From: Ornithodoros turicata
Lineage: Eukaryota; Arthropoda; Arachnida; Ixodida; Argasidae
Assembly (NCBI RefSeq): GCF_037126465.1
Contig: NC_088204.1
Span: 76,321,807 to 76,385,806, forward strand
Reading direction: 5' to 3'
Length of the DNA: 64,000 nucleotides
Shown here: positions 1 through 11,003 of the stretch, in pieces
Position numbering within the stretch: position 1 is the first letter of the stretch
How the letters are laid out: every line of letters starts with the position of its first letter
Made by a program: the position numbers and the translations under genes
Notes under the pieces: generated by a model
What the model saw: only the letters and a program-made list of their open reading frames with translations
Told to the model about the DNA's origin: nothing
The model's database searches: none

Positions 1-178
1 GTGAACGAAGACAAGCTCCGAATGGTTATCGAAGGAGAGAGACGGGAACGGAGCCCTCCAGTACGGCTTATGACGATGATTTTTTTTTTTTTTTTCGCAA
101 CCCGGTGAAAAGTCGATTCGCAATGTGTTTACAGAGAGTCTTGCGAACAAAAGCAGCTTCGGCGCAGCTGGCCATGTA
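1..178. other. unassigned left edge
   Basis: No coding or repeat identity seen. It contains a poly-T run near 81-95. It ends at the TA target dinucleotide (177-178) of the pogo-like MITE that follows. Confidence 0.5.
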
Positions 179-943
179 CAGTCAACCCTCGATTTATGAA
201 CCTTCGATTTACGAATTCCCTCGTTTTATGAACACGAGCACGGGGAACCAAACTTTTTCCATTCATTTTTCCCTCGTTTTATGAACCTCGATATTCGAAT
301 AATGAACAGAATTTCTGGGAACCAACTAGCAGTTGCCCAGCGTTTTTTACCTCAATTTATGAACGAATCGTTCCGAGGTCAACAGAAACCTTCAGAGGGA
401 TAATTCCGTGGTCTTATGAATGATGCCTGAACGGACAAAACGTTTTCCAGGTATTGCACCCTCGGTTCTTAGCCCCTCGAAATCCGAACAACAAACGGGT
501 TTTCCGGGGTCGCACAAGGTGCGACCAAGTGTTCCTGACCTCAGTTGATGAATAAGGTGGTCGCTGTCACCCGGAGATTAATAAACGGAGGTTAAAAATC
601 CCGGAGGAAACACGAGACTAGTCCAGTGCGAATGTGGTGACAACTCTTATTTCCAAGCACACAGCGGAAGGCATGGTCCAAAGCAAAATTAAACAATTTA
701 GTATTGCATAATAAACAGAGTGTGAATGCGCTAACGTCTGTTCTCTGTGAGGCTGATACAGCAGAAGGCATGGTCAAAAGCAAAATTACACAATATATGG
801 CATTATAAACACAATCCCAACTCGGAAATACTGTTGCATTTGCTCGATAGTACTCAGTTAACTGAATTTTCGATTTATGAATCCCTCGATTTATGAACGA
901 TTTTTCGGGGAACCGAGGGTGTTCATAAATCGAGGGTTGACTG
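179..943. mobile_element. pogo-like (Tc1/mariner) MITE, copy 1
   Basis: The 765-bp element begins CAGTCAACCCTCGATTTATG and ends with its inverse, a terminal inverted repeat (TIR) of more than 20 bp. It is flanked by TA (177-178 and 944-945). TA duplication and a CAGT start are typical of pogo/Tigger elements. No transposase frame is present, so it is non-autonomous. The TIR core, CCTCG followed by a TTTATGAAC-like run, recurs many times inside the element (about 220-300, 350, 470-490, 540 and 870-930). A second copy of the same length class lies at 49821-50569. Family assignment is by TIR and TSD only. Confidence 0.85.
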
Positions 944-945
944 TA

Positions 946-1664
946 TACTACTTCAGTATTGCGGCCCAAGCTTTGTCCACTGTGCGTTGACGCGACCTTT
1001 TCCTCAAAAAATAAAAAATCTTCAGCAGCGATTAAAGAGTGCAATGTATGAATATCTATATGTCAGAAATGTATAATCGAATAAACTTGTGGGGTTTGTT
1101 GCACCTGGGAGGTAATGATTTTTTTTTTTTTTTTGCTTACCGAGTTTAAGCTTCCTTTTTTGCGTAACGCGTGGACTCTTTCTGTGGCGGGCCAGGGCCA
1201 GACTTGGGTTCTTCTTTTTTTTTTCTTTTTTTTTTAAGGGTATGGGCCGGGCCGAAAAATGGCGGCCCGATGTACGCCATCTCCAAACCGTCTTCCCCCA
1301 AAAGCTATAATTGCTCACATGATGTCGCGGCTGATATTACGACTCTAAAGCTGATTGTAGCTAAAGAAAGCGTGTACCCCATGTGCCATCTTAAAGTGCT
1401 TCCTTGTATAGCTATACACGGCGGAATCTTTTCCTTCCTGAATCTCTGACCCGCGCTGTGGAAATACTTCAGCGGAGACGATTCTCAGAAACATCAGCTC
1501 TATATACGTCGTAGGAACGGGGGAATGAAGCGTGCGTTTCGCAGTGTGCCGCACAAAATGCACCGCAGTGATGAGGAAACACGCAGCGCCTCCATCGGGA
1601 AATCTAAGCGTAACGAAAGGGCCACCACCCTCCTGGTGCACACCGACACTCTCTCTCAAAATAA
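946..1664. other. unassigned sequence with poly-T tracts
   Basis: Nothing recognisable as a gene. Poly-T/poly-A runs lie near 1119-1134 and 1215-1233. Short open frames on both strands here show no domain, and some are built on the homopolymer runs. Confidence 0.5.
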
Positions 1665-1925
1665 ACCTCTACCCGCGAGAAACGTCATCATGACGTTGGT
1701 AGACCGACCGAAACCGAAACAAACCAGACGGGGAGGGCTGGGTTCCAAAAATCGGCACCGAAGGTCGCGTCCATCGTAATCCAGGTAATTTCAGGGATCA
1801 TCGTAATCCTCTCAAGATCGTGGCTTTCGGGCGCGACCTTGTTCGCTTCTAGCCTAGTTCAAGTCTACCAAATTGGTGGCGCTGCCGAACACTATGACGT
1901 CATTTGTTAACAAACAGGGAGAGGT
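1665..1925. repeat. dispersed repeat R1, copy 1 (empty site)
   Basis: This segment is homologous to 8458-9163. Both begin ACCTCTACCC, share the stretch around GTCATCATGACGTTGG, then GGCTTTCGGGCGCGACCTTG, then CACTATGACGTCATTTG, and end CAGGGAGAGGT. The two ends form an imperfect inverted repeat (ACCTCTACCC against ACCTCTCCCT), so R1 is probably itself a MITE. Here the TTCGGGCG at 1826-1833 is single; in the other copy it is duplicated around a 410-bp insertion. Confidence 0.75.
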
Positions 1926-3297
1926 CTATTCTTTCGTCGCAAATATTTTGAACCATCTACGAGCACGGCCTTTCCTAGTGCTAAAGGGGTTCGAAAATGC
2001 ACCTTATCCCGCGAAGTCTGCCCCCCCCCCCCTTCTCAACGCTCAAAATTTTCATATCACGATGTCCTCGGCCTCTGCCTTCCTATAAATGTTTCTCTCT
2101 CTCTCTCTCAATGTATAGAGCGTATTCGTGATGAAAGAGAATATTCCATGGTTACCGCTGAATTTCGGAACAAAAGTTTATGAAGGACTTTTAGAAGTTC
2201 AAATGTCATTTTGTCTGGATGTAAAACCCAATTTAAGAAAAGGGTTTTAACATTTTGCAGAAATATCTATGAGCCACAGGTGTCACACGAGAGAATAGAT
2301 GGAGAATGCACAATATCTGTTCACATGTGCGACTGAGAACTACCGCATTTTAAAGATCATGGTACAAAAATGCTCTAATAGAATAGAGGGTGCCGTTCAT
2401 TTCTTCCTCCTCGTTCCTGTTACATTAAAGGGTGCCAACTCCTATAGTTTCGAAGCTACAGTTCGGACTCCGTAAAAGCATAATTTGCACAAGCAGCTCC
2501 ATGAGAACAAGGAAAAGATTCAAAATCAAGGGTTTCCAAGGGCTGTAAAAAAAAAAATAATAATAATAATCTGGTTTTTCAGACCTTGAAAATGGTATTT
2601 TTAAATTCCAGGGTATTGAAGGGTTTCAAGGACCAGTGGGAACCCATGATATCCACAGAACGTACTGCTTTCAGAACTGAATAAAAGTGATCTGAAACGG
2701 ATCACCTTCTACACAGCCTTACAGCCTCCTCCGACATTGGAAGTGAGTTCCCACACCCGTCCCCTTCCAAATTTCACACACTTTTTTTTTTTTTCAATAA
2801 CTTCCAATTTGCCGACCTCAATCTTAATTCAGCCTCCCGCTCGATCTCCATACATCAACGACCTCCCGGACAAAGCCCAACCTCTTCGCGCGTAAACCGT
2901 GACACACAACTGCCTTCCGCTGTCACCTTTTAAATCCGACCCGTATTTTTAGCGATCCATTCAGACTAGCAACCTCTAAGGTCCCCCCCCCCCCCCTGCC
3001 TTCGGTGACTTCCGTCAGCCGTCAAATATAAAAGGGGGAAGAGATTGACAAAGCGATCTTTCTTCCGTCGTCTACCAAGGGGTCAAGCCGCCGGGGTGGT
3101 GGTGGTGGTGGTTGAAGCCTAGCGCCATCTGTCGCTGGCTCAGTGCCAGCAAAGGATGCGGGCGACAGCTGACACCGTCGTCTGCCAGCCACACTTCCTG
3201 GCATTCACGAGTGGTGCCGCCGGTGGTGTCTCCACATACGCTCTTAGAAATGATGGTGGTAGTGGTGGTGGTGGTGATGAAAGGGCTCGCCATTGTG
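1926..3297. other. unassigned sequence with simple repeats
   Basis: Contains a short C run near 2021-2032, a (CT)n run at about 2092-2109, a poly-A/ATA run near 2547-2568, a C run near 2982-2996 and GGT microsatellites near 3093-3112 and 3252-3276. The stretch around 2590-2650, with CCAGGGTATTGAAGGGTTTC, looks like the diverged end of a dispersed element but could not be bounded. No gene is supported. Confidence 0.5.
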
Positions 3298-3547
3298 GGC
3301 TCTTAGAAATGCACCTCACCGCATAGCACGGTCCTAGCCAACCACAATCTCGAATGATATCGTTATCTTCCCAGATTTGCTGAAAACGGGAGGCGTACGC
3401 CTTTTTTTGTGACAATTATGAACAGCATAAGTGTCACAAAATTTGGCTCCGCCCTACGTTTTCAACAAATCAGGGACGCGAACGGTGTCATTCGGAATGA
3501 TGGTTGGCTAGGAGCGTGCTATGTGGTGAAACTCATTTTTAAGAGTG
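3298..3547. mobile_element. MITE family C, copy 1
   Basis: Foldback element whose right end reads AGCGTGCTATGTGGTGAA followed by TTTTTAAGAGTG. Its left end is the inverse in diverged form (CTCTTAGAAATG, then TCACCGCATAGCACG). The centre carries a second inverted pair built on GTGACA and TGTCAC and on GGCGTACGCC and its relatives. The same architecture is found at 24072-24328 and 24506-24680. No coding capacity. Superfamily not determined. Confidence 0.75.
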
Positions 3548-4822
3548 TATATAGACCACCCCTCGGCTGACTTTCCGGTGGCACCTAAACCTGGATCAAG
3601 GGGATGAAGACGCTCTACACCCCTGGGTCATGGGATAGTTGCACCTACCCTTGAACCGTAGACGCGAAGAAAATTGTGTGTCCTTCTCGAGTACCGTCTG
3701 GCTGTCCCTTTTCTTTCTGCTTCGAAGTACTATTCGTTTGTGTTTATCAGCTGTTATCACATCCTATTACAGCTATTACATTATTATTACATTAAATTAC
3801 ATTACATTATTATTATTATTATTATTACATTACACCTTATCGGTTTTGCGATTTTATCGCTTCTGTGCGGCCTATCCGAGCCTGATAATTTTCAATCAAT
3901 CAGTCGTTCAATCGAGGCCGATTTTCGCTCATACTACTGGGGAGGGGAGGGGAGGTGCCGAAATAGCTCACCTGTGCTGGCCACACACGAGTGGGCATCG
4001 TCACGACTATAGAAAAAAAGAAAGGGGGAAGAAGAGAGTTGAAGGGTGAGGTATATAGGATAATTCTACGGATAATTATAACAAAGAACAAAGCATCCAA
4101 TCAACATCCTTTTATAGAAACTTTCTCGCCTTCTCGCTTGTCCATTTACGGTGACTTCAGTAGTGGCTTAGGAGCCCCCTTGGCATCTGCGTTTATTCAT
4201 TCCCAGAATTGACGAACACCTCGCCTTAAAGTTTGCTTCACCTGCCCACCCGTCTTTTCCCCATAGACGCACTACAGGCATAACACCCTGGCCATTGTCA
4301 CACAGCGGTGAGTGAGGTTGCGGACGCTACAGCGTGCCCAGTCTATCAACACGTTGACGCATAACTGTTCATGCACTAGACTAGACCGTTCCACTTGCAT
4401 CGCTGGACCGAGAGCGATGCAAAACGAACGTAGTCACTCGATTCAGACAGCAAATGTGTCTCGTGGCTAAGTGGAGCTGCATGAACTTCGTTGACGTTTC
4501 AGAGTACCCCCATCCCTCCCTCGACAAACCACAGCGCCCCCTACAGCGCTCGACGCTTATACAAGCTTTGCAAGTCTGCTTCCCCTATAACTGCAGCTAT
4601 ATAGTTTGGTATCTCGTGATATAGCTACAGAGCATATGCTCCTCGTGTGTCCCAGGTACTCTGACAGTCACGGTGTCCTGGAAACGACCGTCTCGTCTGG
4701 ACAGCCGACCTTTTGATGAGCTCGGCTAACCTCTCTTTTATCTCGTAATAAACAAACGAATAAACAAAAATTGGAGTCGCGTTGGCCCAGTGCGGCACCA
4801 AGCGGATGTATCGCAAACACTC

Positions 4823-4864
<42 letters not shown>

Positions 4865-5948
4865 TTGTTTGTTTGTTTGTTTGTTTGTTTTAATAAGAAA
4901 CTTGACTGATACACCTTTTGTTCCCTGCTGAAGTGCATGCGATCACTCTGCAGACTCTATTATCCTCTGGTTACCCTCACCGATTAAACTTTCACCCTCT
5001 CTTCCTCTACTTCCCTCCTTGTTTCCACTTTACTTTCTTGCATGTTATTCTCACTCTCTATTCTCATACAGGTTAATCTACCTTATAGTGCAATCGTTCA
5101 TGTCTCCTGCGCTTGTACACCCGGTCATCCCAACACTACGAAAATTCTCTTCTTTCTTCTTCATTTTCTTTATTTTTTATTTAATGCCTGGATGTCCCGT
5201 CGCAGGGGTCCCCCACCTGCAACGCGTACCACTCGGCACATAAAGACTTCATCTTTGACGCCTGGGTGAGAAACCACCGAGACGGCCAACGCAGACGGGT
5301 TCGAAAACCTCTCTCTCTGCCCCTGGAGGGGGAATGGGGTGGAGACGATCGAGTTCTCCGAACCACACGCACGCACGCACGTTCGCCAAAGCAAAAAAGA
5401 AAAAAAAAAGAAAAAGCGTTTGTTGCGGTCAGTCACTATATTCTCCTTCCATTCTTATATAGGTAGTACGGTTGACCACTCGACCGCATCCCCTCCATCC
5501 TGTAACGACGTTAACCTTTTCCGCCGCCCTTTTGTCTCTTTCCCTCTCTCTCTTCAACTCGTTTCCTCGATGATCACGTGACACACCTGCGGCGGCCGTT
5601 GATAGAAGCGTAATCAAAAAGAAAGAAAGAAAGAAAGAAAGAAAAAAGCAAATTTCCAAACAAAAATAGCGGTTTCGTTGTTGGTACAGGTGAAAGCGAA
5701 AAACAAAAGGACGACAGTATGGGGTCTCTCTACTTCAGCTTCGTGAAATAGGTTTTGTACGAAATACACGATGGAGGCTTACGTTGTAGTAGTTGAGGTT
5801 GACGAAACACGTAAGCCTCGCAACGGAAGAGGAAAGCTGATGATCCTATACTGCTGGTAACTATATTCATCGAAAGCCGTTGTTTAATCGCGGGAAAAGA
5901 TGTTGCCGTATCGCCTTTCTTGTCCGCCACTTACGCGAGTCGATAATA
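3548..5948. other. unassigned, microsatellite-rich
   Basis: Holds an ATT/ATTAC-type microsatellite (about 3780-3832), a composite CTGT then TTTG tetranucleotide array (4823-4890) and a GAAA array (5621-5646). GGGGA repeats occur near 3940-3956. No open frame shows a recognisable domain. Confidence 0.6.
4823..4890. repeat. compound tetranucleotide microsatellite
   Basis: About nine GTCT units pass directly into about seven GTTT units. A C-to-T change spreading through part of one array would explain the sharp junction. Open frames across it are artefacts of the four-base period. Confidence 0.95.
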
Positions 5949-6094
5949 GAGAGTTTTATTAGCAGACCGTTGATAAGCTGGCTTGCGTCGAACCGTATCA
6001 ACCGGAACCAATCAGTGGATAAGATTCTGAGTCACGCACGACTGCGATTGGTTCCGATAGGCACGATAAGCTTATCAACGGTATACTAAAACTC
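5949..6094. mobile_element. MITE family D, copy 1
   Basis: Short element with ends GAGAGTTTTATTAGCAGACC and the inverse-like TATACTAAAACTC. Inside, ACCGTTGATAA matches TTATCAACGGT, and CGGAACCAATC matches GATTGGTTCCG. Copies lie at 29533-29684 (inverted) and 29889-30015. No coding capacity. Confidence 0.8.
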
Positions 6095-6362
6095 ACCAAT
6101 AAAAATGACGACTGAGACGCATTCGAATTACTACGACAACAAAGAGAGAGCAAATAAACGTGGCAGGTAATATCAGGGGGGTGGGGGGAAATGAGGAAAG
6201 TTAGAGCGCGGAGTTTTAATGGCAGACAGAACTTACCGCATGTGACGAGTAAAAATGTTGGAACTCTGGCAATCCATCGAGACACCTGAAAGAAAACAGT
6301 GTTAGCTATCGTATTGTTTGTTTTAATAAAAACAGCCCTAATGCCGGGAACAGTCATATTTA

Positions 6363-6496
6363 TTACGTAAAATACACACCGGCACAAACAATATTTAAAA
6401 CACTTTAAAATGCTGATGATGGAATCCGAATGGATTTCGAAACGTCATTTTAAAGTGTTTGAACTGTTGCGTGTGCCGGTGTGTATTTTTACATAA
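6363..6496. repeat. foldback with Penelope-like hairpin motif
   Basis: Two nested inverted pairs: AAATACACACCGGCAC (6369-6384) against 6473-6488, and AAACACTTTAAAATG (6398-6412) against 6446-6460. Between them lie CTGATGA (6413-6419), a 7-bp hairpin (6421-6438) and GAAA (6439-6442). This resembles the CTGATGA-hairpin-GAAACGT motif known from Penelope-like elements and hammerhead ribozymes. No stem III is present and the stem I register is off by one, so I do not call an active ribozyme. Confidence 0.6.
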
Positions 6497-6498
6497 AT

Positions 6499-8457
6499 AA
6501 ATTGTTACCTAGTTAATAGAGTTTCCGTACACCGGAACGTGCTCACGATACGGTAAACGAAGCTGTAAAATAAAAATTTAAAAAAATCAGTGAAGTGATT
6601 TCATCCACTTGGAGGGAATCAGGTGATCGGCTTCTGTTACCGTGAACACGTCCCTGTCTATGAAAACTCCCTAATACGAAGCTTTTACTCGGGGGGTAAT
6701 AGAAATCTCACTTAAACGATAATGACCAACGGTACATTGGTGTAAATCATAGAAAACGACGAAAACCGTTGATAATAAAATTTATTCTGGCCCTTAGCAC
6801 AGACCAGAAAAGGGGCGCTTGGCCGTCACCATCCACTTGCTACATTGTCAGCGCTTGTAACATGTATTCAGAGCTGCGCGTTGGAGACAGTCTATTAGGG
6901 CATTGTGATTCATTGTGCACTATGTTAACGGGTAATTTGGTCTTTTGCCGATACTTATCGTGAAAGTGGCGGGTTTTTTCTTTCCTATTTTCCCTATTTT
7001 TTCCCCTTTGGAGAGGAGGGTCTGTTTATGGGAGTAGCCGAATTAGTTGTGTAACGAATTCAATCTCTCCCTATTATTCTCAACAAGTTAACAAGTTCGA
7101 TCAACTGACTTAACAAACAGTTACCAGCCATTTTGGATGACTGACTCGACGGTTCCAATGCGGTCGTCGTGCCGTGAAATGAGGAAGCAAGGGAACTCCA
7201 CGACTTCCGCGACGTCATCGCTGAAGGAGCTCCTCATTGGCCAACACCAGTGTATAGTGCTAATATTAGCGCCGAAAAAGTTGACACGAGCAAATTTTTA
7301 GCGTTTTCGAGCACTGCGAAGAAAATATCGCGCTATTTTCTAGCGCTATATAGCAAATCGCTATATATGTCGGAACAGGCCTATAAACATCAGCAGCTTG
7401 GGTAGCAACCCGGGAACGCGCGACAGTCCTCAACGCTGTTTGTGCCTAGAGCATCCTTAAGGCTACTGAGGGCACTGTTGAAGAATTTCCTCAATGTTCG
7501 TGTAAGCACGCCCTGATCGACGGTAGGGAAATGTCCCGGGGGAGCTTCTCAACTCTTGGCCTTGCTCCAGGACCATGCCGTTGTTCACGCACTGACGCAA
7601 GCACACGAACAAGGCTTTTCTTTCTTCAAATACAAACAACGGTAAGAGCACAACGACGTCCTACATACACCCCTTTTGTAACTACCCTCCAGCGGTAGCT
7701 ACGGGCAAAATCGCCATCTTGCTCTGGTCACACGTCATAGGCTAAGGGCATGCGACATTGTTTTTATTTTTTGTTTGTTTTTCGTTTCGCTCTTATCGGC
7801 ATATTTTCATCAGCGTAAAACATATAAATGAACATATTTTCCCAGTGGTGCTCCCTGTCACGTGGTAGCTTATTCCTCCCAAGCATGATATTGCATCGAA
7901 TCAGAGGAGTTGGTTGGCCGTAGGGCGGCATTCTTAAACGATCCTCGACTCGATCCTCCACTCAAGCTGCTCCTATAGACCTGCTTTGCGCTTCCGAAAT
8001 CGACCTCGACTCGAAACGCCCCCTGGAGCGGGAGAAACTCTCCGCTCTTTCCTCGAGCACTCGAGCGGAGAAGCGCTTCTTTCGTCGGCTCACTGGAGTC
8101 GAGGCGTGGTGTTGGGTCGACTATCGTTTAAGAATACGCGGGCCCTAGCGTCGTTGTCGTTATCACATTCTTAGGAGTGGTCAGCTGTACGAGGCTTCGT
8201 TTCCAAAACTACGTGTACCGCGAAGTTATCGGATAAAATTGGTTACAGAGGACGAAAGGGCCGACGCCCGGAAATGCGCAATTCGCAATGTTTGACAACA
8301 TTCGCGTTCGAATTGTAGTACTTCTCTCGCATTACAACGAAAAACAGGTTCAATGTGTCTCCCTCCCCGACGAAGACGTTCAAGTGTTACTCGGCCCACA
8401 AACAAACGCGCACCTACAAAGAAGAAAAAAAGTCGTTGCGAAGCTTTGCCCCATTAG
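6499..8457. other. unassigned sequence
   Basis: No gene and no bounded element seen. The region has average composition with small palindromes (for example around 7318-7372, rich in AGCGCTATATAGC) and few homopolymers. Small open frames lack domains. Confidence 0.45.
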
Positions 8458-9163
8458 ACCTCTACCCGTGGAACGTCATCATGACGTTGGAAGACAGACT
8501 GAAACCGAAACAAATCGGAGGGGGGGAGGGCTGGGTTCCACGAATGGACACTTATTCGCTGCCTCCTATTGAAAGAGAAGTAGGACCGAAGGTCGCGTCC
8601 CTTTCGGGTACTACCGTAATCCCCTCAAGACCGTGGCTTTCGGGCGTAGGGTTGCCACCAGGCCGGCAAATAACCGGCCGCGCCGGTTATTTGCTCGCTC
8701 TGCCGGTTGCCGGTAGGAAGGTGATACCGCCAGCCGTTTGCCGGTATTTGTGACTCAAGACCTTTCATATGGGCTTTTGCGGGGTTTTCCCTTCAACATT
8801 CCACTACAGCTTCAATAAATCTGTAGCATAGCCCCAACTCCGCAGTCACCAGTTCTTTCCTTAGTTATTCATTATTATTATTATTACACACAGGAACATA
8901 TGTTTCCTCGTATTACCTTGAGCTCTCTCTCTATCTCTCTGTTTTCTGTGTGTGCTCTTCCACCACTCACCCACTTCCCTTTCCCGCGAGCCTTTCCCTC
9001 TATTCCACCTCCTCTCCCTCAGCCGGTATTTTTCACTACGAAAGGTGGTAACCCTATTCGGGCGCGACCTTGTTCGCCTCTAACTTCGAGCGTAGTTCAA
9101 CTCTACCAAATTGGTGGCGCTGTCGAACACTATGACGTCATTTGTTTACAAACAGGGAGAGGT
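8458..9163. repeat. dispersed repeat R1, copy 2 (interrupted)
   Basis: Homologous to 1665-1925 but split by a 410-bp element at 8647-9056. Outside that element the two copies align across GTCATCATGACGTTGG, GAAGGTCGCGTCC, GTGGCTTTCGGGCG, CGACCTTGTTCGC, CAAATTGGTGGCGCTG and ACACTATGACGTCATTTG. Between the first and second of these anchors this copy carries extra sequence. Confidence 0.75.
8647..9056. mobile_element. hAT-type MITE with perfect 8-bp TSD
   Basis: The 410-bp element has ends TAGGGTTGCCACC and GGTGGTAACCCTA (12 of 13 inverted) and is flanked by TTCGGGCG on both sides (8639-8646, 9057-9064). An 8-bp duplication and a TAGGG start fit hAT elements. The paralogous locus at 1826-1833 shows the uninterrupted single target. 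Inside lies a hairpin GCAAATAACCGG/CCGGTTATTTGC (8666-8694) and an ATT microsatellite (about 8871-8885). No transposase. Confidence 0.9.
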
Positions 9164-10282
9164 ATATATTACGTACGGAGTGTCCAATAATGCCCAGTCT
9201 GAAAACGCAACTGGCGAATTGAATTCCCGAACCAACCGGAAAACGGATTCTGCCTGCAGAGATTTTTAAGAGATGCTGGGAGTAACACGGGAGCAAGATG
9301 AGATATGCGGCTACCTCCCTGCGGGGCGGCTTTCCCGCAATCCCTTTCGAGGTACACTTCAAAGCAATGACGCATCATTTGATAAACAGTTGCACTCTTC
9401 TTTTCTCGTTTCGCGCAGGTACGTTCGTAAATTACGCCCTCCTTCGCACCTTTGAGAGCGCATTCAAGTGTCCGCACAGGCTTATCCATATTGCCGTTCC
9501 ACGAAGACCCACTCGACCACGTGCGTCTATCAGAAAAGCAGACACGTACGGAGAATTGGCGCGAAGAGAGAAAAAAGAGCGAACGTTTTCCTAAACAACG
9601 CGTTTCTCCGTATAGCCCCTACAATAACGGCAGCATCAGCTGGAAAAATATATATCGGCGCCGCTCTCGAAACGGCTTCAAACGGACGCTTCCCGGAAAG
9701 AAAGTGCGCATGTGCTAGAAAACCGAGCAGTAAATAATCCACCTTCGCCAAATGTTCACAGAATGCCCTAAACAGACGACCGAGCTTATGAGCGTGTGTG
9801 GGCAAAGGCAGTGACATCTACGTCAAGAAGGCACGATACCGTAATTTCACGCGGCCTAGCCACGGCTTTAAATGATCCTTGGTCACGGTTTTATCGACAG
9901 AGTCGACAGTATCTCTGGAACAGCACCATCTTTTCCGTTTCGCATCGTCCACATTCGAGTGAACTGACCTTCCTGGTGCCTTCCCCCAAGCAGATTTAAC
10001 TAAAGTGGTGACAGTGACTCATGTCTTCTGGAAGGCCACTGACTTGTCGATCCACGAAAAATACCCAACAAGGGCACAATCCGATCTTGGTAGAACACTA
10101 GAACTGACCTCCTTTGTTGTACACCATGCCGACCACGGCGTATGGACCACAGGGTTTATGGTCTTCTCTACGGCCTCCTTTGTGGCACAAATCAGTCGCG
10201 TCGCATTGCCCGCGGCTTATCTGCGAGTGCGGCTTATACGCGTGAAATTACGGTAGGTTGTCTTCGAAATTTTCCCACCAGC
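9164..10282. other. unassigned sequence
   Basis: No gene or bounded repeat identified. Overlapping open frames between about 9300 and 9820 in several phases, none with a recognisable motif, suggest a locally low stop-codon density rather than coding. Confidence 0.45.
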
Positions 10283-10507
10283 GTGCGGCCGAGTGGCTAT
10301 AGCAACCGCTCAATGGTGGCGCCTCCAAGGTCATGCTGGAGACTGGGAGGTTGTGGGTTCGAATACCTACCGCTGGCTATGCTGTCTGATGTTTACACGA
10401 TGTTTTGGGACACTTTCCAAACTATGTTCGTTCTGTCGCCTGCAAAAGGACTTTCTAAACTGTTGTCGGGTACTGTTTCGCGCGAAGTCGGCCTGGGACA
10501 CTATACT
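10283..10507 (+). mobile_element. SINE family A, copy cut at its 3' end
   Basis: tRNA-like head with A box GCGGCCGAGTGGCT and B box GGTTCGAATACC, preceded by GAGACTGGGAGGTTGTG, then the family body (GGCTATGCTGTCTGATG, GACTTTC, GAAGTCGGCCTGGGAC). It contains an internal rearrangement near 10400-10450. Its 3' part is missing where the inverted-repeat element at 10508 begins. The head resembles a Ser/Leu-type tRNA, but the unit is a retroposon, not a functional tRNA. Confidence 0.75.
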
Positions 10508-11003
10508 GACCAGGTCCCCCAAGGTCGCCATTTTCCCATGTATTTGTTCCTATCCCGATGCGTGCAATGCCGGAGGCCGCCCTTAGATACCCCATTGTTA
10601 CCAGACGTTGGCTTGCGTGGATTGTAGCGCGCTAAAGATCCAGTTGAAGCACAATCCAAGCCAGGCCAAGTCACCGAAGGAGAAATGGACGACTGCAGCG
10701 CCTGCGGCGCCTGGTACGACAGGTACGCTATGTGATGCACGCAGCCGCGCACTAGATCCTTCTGATCGCTCAACACGTTTAAAAACGGGACCAAAAAGTG
10801 AAACACGACAGAGAAAGTTGTTATACGCGTTTTATTTGGACATATAAAGACTAGATTCATTCGCAGAAACAACAAAAACATTTTGCCGCTAAACTTAGCG
10901 TGCTGAAGTGATCCGGAACGGCAACAGTGGGGTATCTAGTGGCGGCCTTCTTGGTTGCACGCTTTTCGGAGGTGAGTTTGGGGGACCTGATACTGACCCC
11001 CTA
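10508..11003. mobile_element. long-TIR element (MITE L)
   Basis: The ends form an imperfect inverted repeat of about 85-95 bp (10508-10603 against 10913-11003). Conserved blocks are AGGTCCCCCAA, GCGTGCAA, AGGCCGCC and TAGATACCCCA, each inverted on the right. The roughly 310-bp interior has no coding capacity. It abuts the truncated SINE on its left, so it probably inserted into, or recombined with, that SINE. Confidence 0.75.

Noticed and set aside
6398..6460. Functional hammerhead ribozyme
   Set aside because: No stem III and no NUH site in the proper register; kept only as a finding.
10142..10627. 161-codon open frame on the plus strand
   Set aside because: Covers SINE A and the beginning of a long-TIR element.
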